Source of the DNA: Erythrobacter sp047872805
GTDB lineage: Bacteria; Pseudomonadota; Alphaproteobacteria; Sphingomonadales; Sphingomonadaceae
Reading direction: 5' to 3'
Length of the DNA stretch: 64,000 bases
Assembly (NCBI RefSeq): GCF_047872805.1
Contig: NZ_JBLQUK010000004.1
Location: 124,001-188,000, forward strand
Of this stretch, positions 61,566-64,000 are shown one piece after another; position 1 is the first letter of the stretch; each line of letters starts with the position of its first letter. A program made the translations under genes and the position numbers. The notes under the pieces are model-generated. The model made no database searches. It worked only from the letters and a program-made list of their open reading frames with translations, and was not told the origin of the DNA.

Positions 61566-62245
61566 GCGAGTGTCGCCTGAGTTCCGGCGATCAGATCAGC
61601 AAGTGCCGTTGATTGCGCGTCGTCCTCGCCCGGTTCTGCACGTAGCCACAATCCAGCGCCGCCAAGCTGCGATTGCGCAACAATCGCGTGATGATCGGCA
61701 GCCGGCGGCTGCGCGTTTTCAAGATCGCGCAGCAATTCTGCCCCAATCTCCCATCCAGCAAGGGTCAACCCTTCGCGCCGCCCGGCATCCAGCAATTGGT
61801 CGGCCCGTTCTTCTTGTCCCGCCTCGCGCGCGGCAATCGTCCGGGCACGCAGCATAGCGCGTAGCAATTTCGGTCCGGTTTGCGGAGCAAATTGCCATCC
61901 AGGCAACGCTTCCGGTGCCATCAGCGTCCCGGCCCGCAGCGCAAGAACATGCGATGCTGCCATTTGCTCAGCGGCCGCAATCGCCGCTGTTCGCCAACCC
62001 GTCAGCGTTTGTTTGGCCAGGGGCTCAAGGCTTTCATTGCAGCCGGGCAGGTCGGGCAGGAAGCTGTCCACGCCTGCTGCATCGAGCTTGCGCATGACCT
62101 GTATTGTGAACCGGCGCAGTTTGTTGGCTTCATCGAATAATGCGGGGAGGATGAGCACGCGCAGCGCGCGCCCGCGATCGATCGAGAGCAACAATTCCTC
62201 GCTGATTTTTCCGTCTGCAAGCGGCGCGTACCAGCTAGCGATCAT
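61562..62245 (-). CDS. Exosortase A-associated hydrolase 2-like protein
   Basis: The 227-residue product has VLILPALFDEANKLRRFTIQ and SFLPDLPGCNESLEPLAKQT, the opening of the exosortase A hydrolase 2 family (TIGR03101-like), and a helical C-terminal half. No classical GxSxG elbow is apparent. It is placed between the ACP and hydrolase 1 genes, the usual order of this system. Confidence 0.78.
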   Translation of the reverse strand: MIASWYAPLADGKISEELLLSIDRGRALRVLILPALFDEANKLRRFTIQVMRKLDAAGVDSFLPDLPGCNESLEPLAKQTLTGWRTAAIAAAEQMAASHVLALRAGTLMAPEALPGWQFAPQTGPKLLRAMLRARTIAAREAGQEERADQLLDAGRREGLTLAGWEIGAELLRDLENAQPPAADHHAIVAQSQLGGAGLWLRAEPGEDDAQSTALADLIAGTQATLA

Positions 62246-62268
62246 GGGGTTGCGCCTTCCTTGCCGGA

Positions 62269-62616
62269 TCAGGTTTCGCTGAGCTTAGATTCTGCAAACG
62301 CCAGCAGGCCGCCATAGGTTTCGAGCATTTCGCCATCGACATCGTCATCTTCGATGACGATGTCGAGGCGGTCTTCCATTTCGGTAAGCAAGCCTGCGAC
62401 AGCCATGGAATCAAGCTCGGGCAAATGGCCGAACAGACCGCTTTCCAATGAAAGTTCATTGGCCTGATTGGCGTCTATGCCCAAAACATCAGCGATGATG
62501 GATTTAAGCGCGCGATCCAGCGCGGCGTGACTGTTCGCCAGCCCGCCGTCTGCATCGGCCTGCGAGGAGGCGGTGCAATCGGCGGAATCGCCGCCTGTTG
62601 CTGGTTGAATGCTCAT
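62269..62616 (-). CDS. Acyl carrier protein, exosortase A-associated
   Basis: The 115-residue product has an N-terminal Ser/Ala-rich tail of about 30 residues, then an ACP fold: HAALDRALKSIIADVLGIDA, the phosphopantetheine Ser in LPELDSMAVAGLLTEMED, and the acidic helix EDDDVDGEMLETYGGLL. It carries an acyl group for the neighbouring ligase and acetyltransferase-like proteins, by analogy with exosortase A loci. Confidence 0.88.
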   Translation of the reverse strand: MSIQPATGGDSADCTASSQADADGGLANSHAALDRALKSIIADVLGIDANQANELSLESGLFGHLPELDSMAVAGLLTEMEDRLDIVIEDDDVDGEMLETYGGLLAFAESKLSET

Positions 62617-62684
62617 TTCAAAACGATCCCCTGTCTGGGTCGCAACGCCTTGGCGCGCCTTTCAACTTGGTAAGACCGGCGCCT

Positions 62685-63737
62685 TTACCGGTGCGGGGGA
62701 AGGGGTGCAAGCTCTGGCACATCTGCTTCGCGCAGCCGTGCAGCGGTCTGGCGCGCCAGATCGATCCATGCGCGCGGCTGCGAAAGGTCAAGGCAATCGA
62801 TCCGGTAGCGCGGGCGGGCAGAATTCATCCAGTCGGCCTTATACGATTGGTCGCCGGACCCGAAATCCACCAATGCGACGCGGTCAATATCGATCACATG
62901 TTCGAACAAGGCTGCCGACAGCGTTGTTCCAGCGGAGAGGTTTCGCCTCGATTCAAGATAGGCAAGCTTGTGAATGTAGGCGGTGCCATTTTCGACCGTC
63001 CAGCACTGCGCGGCGACTGGTTCTCCATTGTGCCACGCTATGCCAAATCGCAACCTGCCTGCCGCGCCTTCTTCGGCTGCGAACTGGCGCAGCATGGCCG
63101 GGTGGTCTTCTTTTGGTTTCCAGCTTGAGGCGTAGATGCGTTCGTATTGATCCCACAGCGCGTCATCAAAATGGGTCAGCACTTTGATCTCAACCTTCTT
63201 GGCCTTGCGCTTCAATGTGGTTCGCAAGGGTCCGGGACGCTCCGCCCAATATTGCGCAAAACTGCGCCTGCCGACATGCAGGATATGGTTGACGTCGCAG
63301 GCGCTCACTTCGACCCGCCAGCCAGCCTCGGCAAAGCTTTGGGCCAGCCGCGTGGCAGATCGGTCTTCGTCGGGCACGGGTTCAAGTGTGATGCGGTGCC
63401 CGCGCGATTTGAGTTGCCGCGCAATTTCAATCAGCAAGCGATCGCCGCCTGCTCCCTCCGGAGCTATCTGCCGCCAGGTGAAACTGTACCAGTTGCGAAG
63501 GGGAGTGATTCGGCCGCCCTGCTGAGTCAAAGTAAGCGCAGCGCTGGCGTACGAATCGCTGGCGATTGCGATCAACGGTGTCAGCCCAGTTTCTGCCAGC
63601 AGCGCGTACCATTCGGCCCGGTCAAAGGGCGAACGGTCTTGCGCGGGGGTCGCGGCGTCGGTTGCAAACAGGTCTTGCAAGACGTTAACCCTGTCGTGAT
63701 ATCGCGCTTCGATCACTGAAAGACTGTCTCCATTCAT
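62685..63737 (-). CDS. GNAT-family acetyltransferase-like protein, exosortase A locus
   Basis: The 350-residue product has a FemAB/GNAT-type double fold. Visible elements are PLRNWYSFTWRQIAPEGAGG, RTTLKRKAKKVEIKVLTHFD, IYASSWKPKEDHPAML, AWHNGEPVAAQCWTVENGTA and IHKLAYLESRRNLSAGTTLS. Together these match the acetyltransferase gene that accompanies exosortase A. Its start codon overlaps that of the divergent ligase (CATG at 63735-63738). Confidence 0.82.
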   Translation of the reverse strand: MNGDSLSVIEARYHDRVNVLQDLFATDAATPAQDRSPFDRAEWYALLAETGLTPLIAIASDSYASAALTLTQQGGRITPLRNWYSFTWRQIAPEGAGGDRLLIEIARQLKSRGHRITLEPVPDEDRSATRLAQSFAEAGWRVEVSACDVNHILHVGRRSFAQYWAERPGPLRTTLKRKAKKVEIKVLTHFDDALWDQYERIYASSWKPKEDHPAMLRQFAAEEGAAGRLRFGIAWHNGEPVAAQCWTVENGTAYIHKLAYLESRRNLSAGTTLSAALFEHVIDIDRVALVDFGSGDQSYKADWMNSARPRYRIDCLDLSQPRAWIDLARQTAARLREADVPELAPLPPHR

Positions 63738-64000
63738 GCCCGATTTGACCGATTCCGTTGCTTCGCCAATTGATCACCTTGCTGAACGCGCGGTGCTGGC
63801 AGGGCATGGGGAACGTCCGGCGCTGGTGCTTCGAGACGTTACGCTTAACCACAATCAGTTAAGACTGCGTGTGGGGCAGCTGGCGATGTGGCTGACAGAC
63901 ATCTTGCCAGAGCCAGGGGCGCGAGTGGCAAGCTGGGCGGCGAAAGGTGAGTTGACCTGTCTGCTATCGCTCGCTGCGGCGCGGGCGGGGTTGGTGTATG
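63736..64000 (+). CDS. Acyl-CoA ligase (AMP-dependent), exosortase A-associated, truncated at window end
   Basis: The frame opens at ATG 63736 and runs to the last base without a stop. The readable 88 residues, with IDHLAERAVLAGHGERPALV, RDVTLNHNQLRLRVGQLAMW and VASWAAKGELTCLLSLAAAR, match the N-terminal domain of AMP-dependent acyl ligases of exosortase A loci. The core motifs lie beyond the window. Confidence 0.78.
   Translation, partial: MPDLTDSVASPIDHLAERAVLAGHGERPALVLRDVTLNHNQLRLRVGQLAMWLTDILPEPGARVASWAAKGELTCLLSLAAARAGLVY

Noticed and set aside
1..64000. CRISPR array, rRNA, tRNA or prophage
   Set aside because: No regularly spaced repeats, tRNA cloverleaf, ribosomal RNA or phage structural genes were recognised in any intergenic stretch. 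A tRNAscan and prophage search would settle this.

Overview
The window is GC-rich, densely packed alphaproteobacterial chromosome. Gene content and gene order point to Sphingomonadales, most likely Erythrobacteraceae (Erythrobacter-like). The evidence is an sdhCDA cluster of alphaproteobacterial type, an exosortase A-associated locus at the right end, an ETF-ubiquinone oxidoreductase, and a GTTC-N7-GTTC LexA box (the alphaproteobacterial form). No rRNA, tRNA, CRISPR array or prophage was recognised. This is judged from sequence alone, without database searches.

Layout. 0-7.6 kb: envelope and DNA-repair genes (bamD, recN, ligA). The 3' third of ligA and the TerB-BRCT gene overlapping it are visibly poorer in G+C. 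7.6-10.4 kb: a DUF2459-type protein, prmA, a 370-bp unit made of a frameshifted GIY-YIG gene between 32-bp inverted palindromic repeats, and an SDR gene. 10.4-14.4 kb: sdhC-sdhD-sdhA with no sdhB after it; instead come a membrane protein, a parDE toxin-antitoxin module with its own operator, and a 45-residue small ORF. 14.6-23.3 kb: proteolysis and sensing (C13 peptidase, phytase-like/cyclophilin fusion, BlaI/BlaR1-like pair, YpfJ metallopeptidase, M28 peptidase, 3-hydroxybutyrate dehydrogenase). 23.4-34.1 kb: guaB, an RsmB-type methyltransferase, rppH, photolyase, cyclopropane fatty acid synthase, a beta-lactamase-fold hydrolase and a PilZ protein. 34.3-43.9 kb: SDR, purF, lolCD, glutathione peroxidase, dnaE, and a membrane-anchored LuxR-type protein. 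44-49.9 kb: OmpA-family porin, acyl-CoA synthetase, two palindromic hairpin doublets flanking a small-gene cassette, a radical-SAM gene with a LexA box at its start, and moaB. 49.9-60.8 kb: lytic transglycosylase, a degenerate UDG-fold gene, ETF-QO, ispE carrying an in-frame palindromic insertion, N-formylglutamate amidohydrolase, ilvD, nnr and an RNA methyltransferase. 60.8-64 kb: exosortase A-associated hydrolases 1 and 2, an acyl carrier protein, a GNAT protein, and the start of an acyl-CoA ligase.

Most genes are housekeeping and overlap their neighbours by 1-40 bases, so translational coupling is common. Accessory signals concentrate in five places: ligA 3' end/TerB-BRCT (5.8-7.15 kb), the GIY-YIG unit (9.25-9.62 kb), the post-sdhA segment (13.1-14.4 kb), the hairpin-flanked cassette (46.9-48.0 kb) and the palindrome inside ispE (54.66-54.75 kb). 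The best candidate for an undescribed system is the compact GIY-YIG/inverted-palindrome unit, because two gene-free copies of the same hairpin doublet occur elsewhere in the window.
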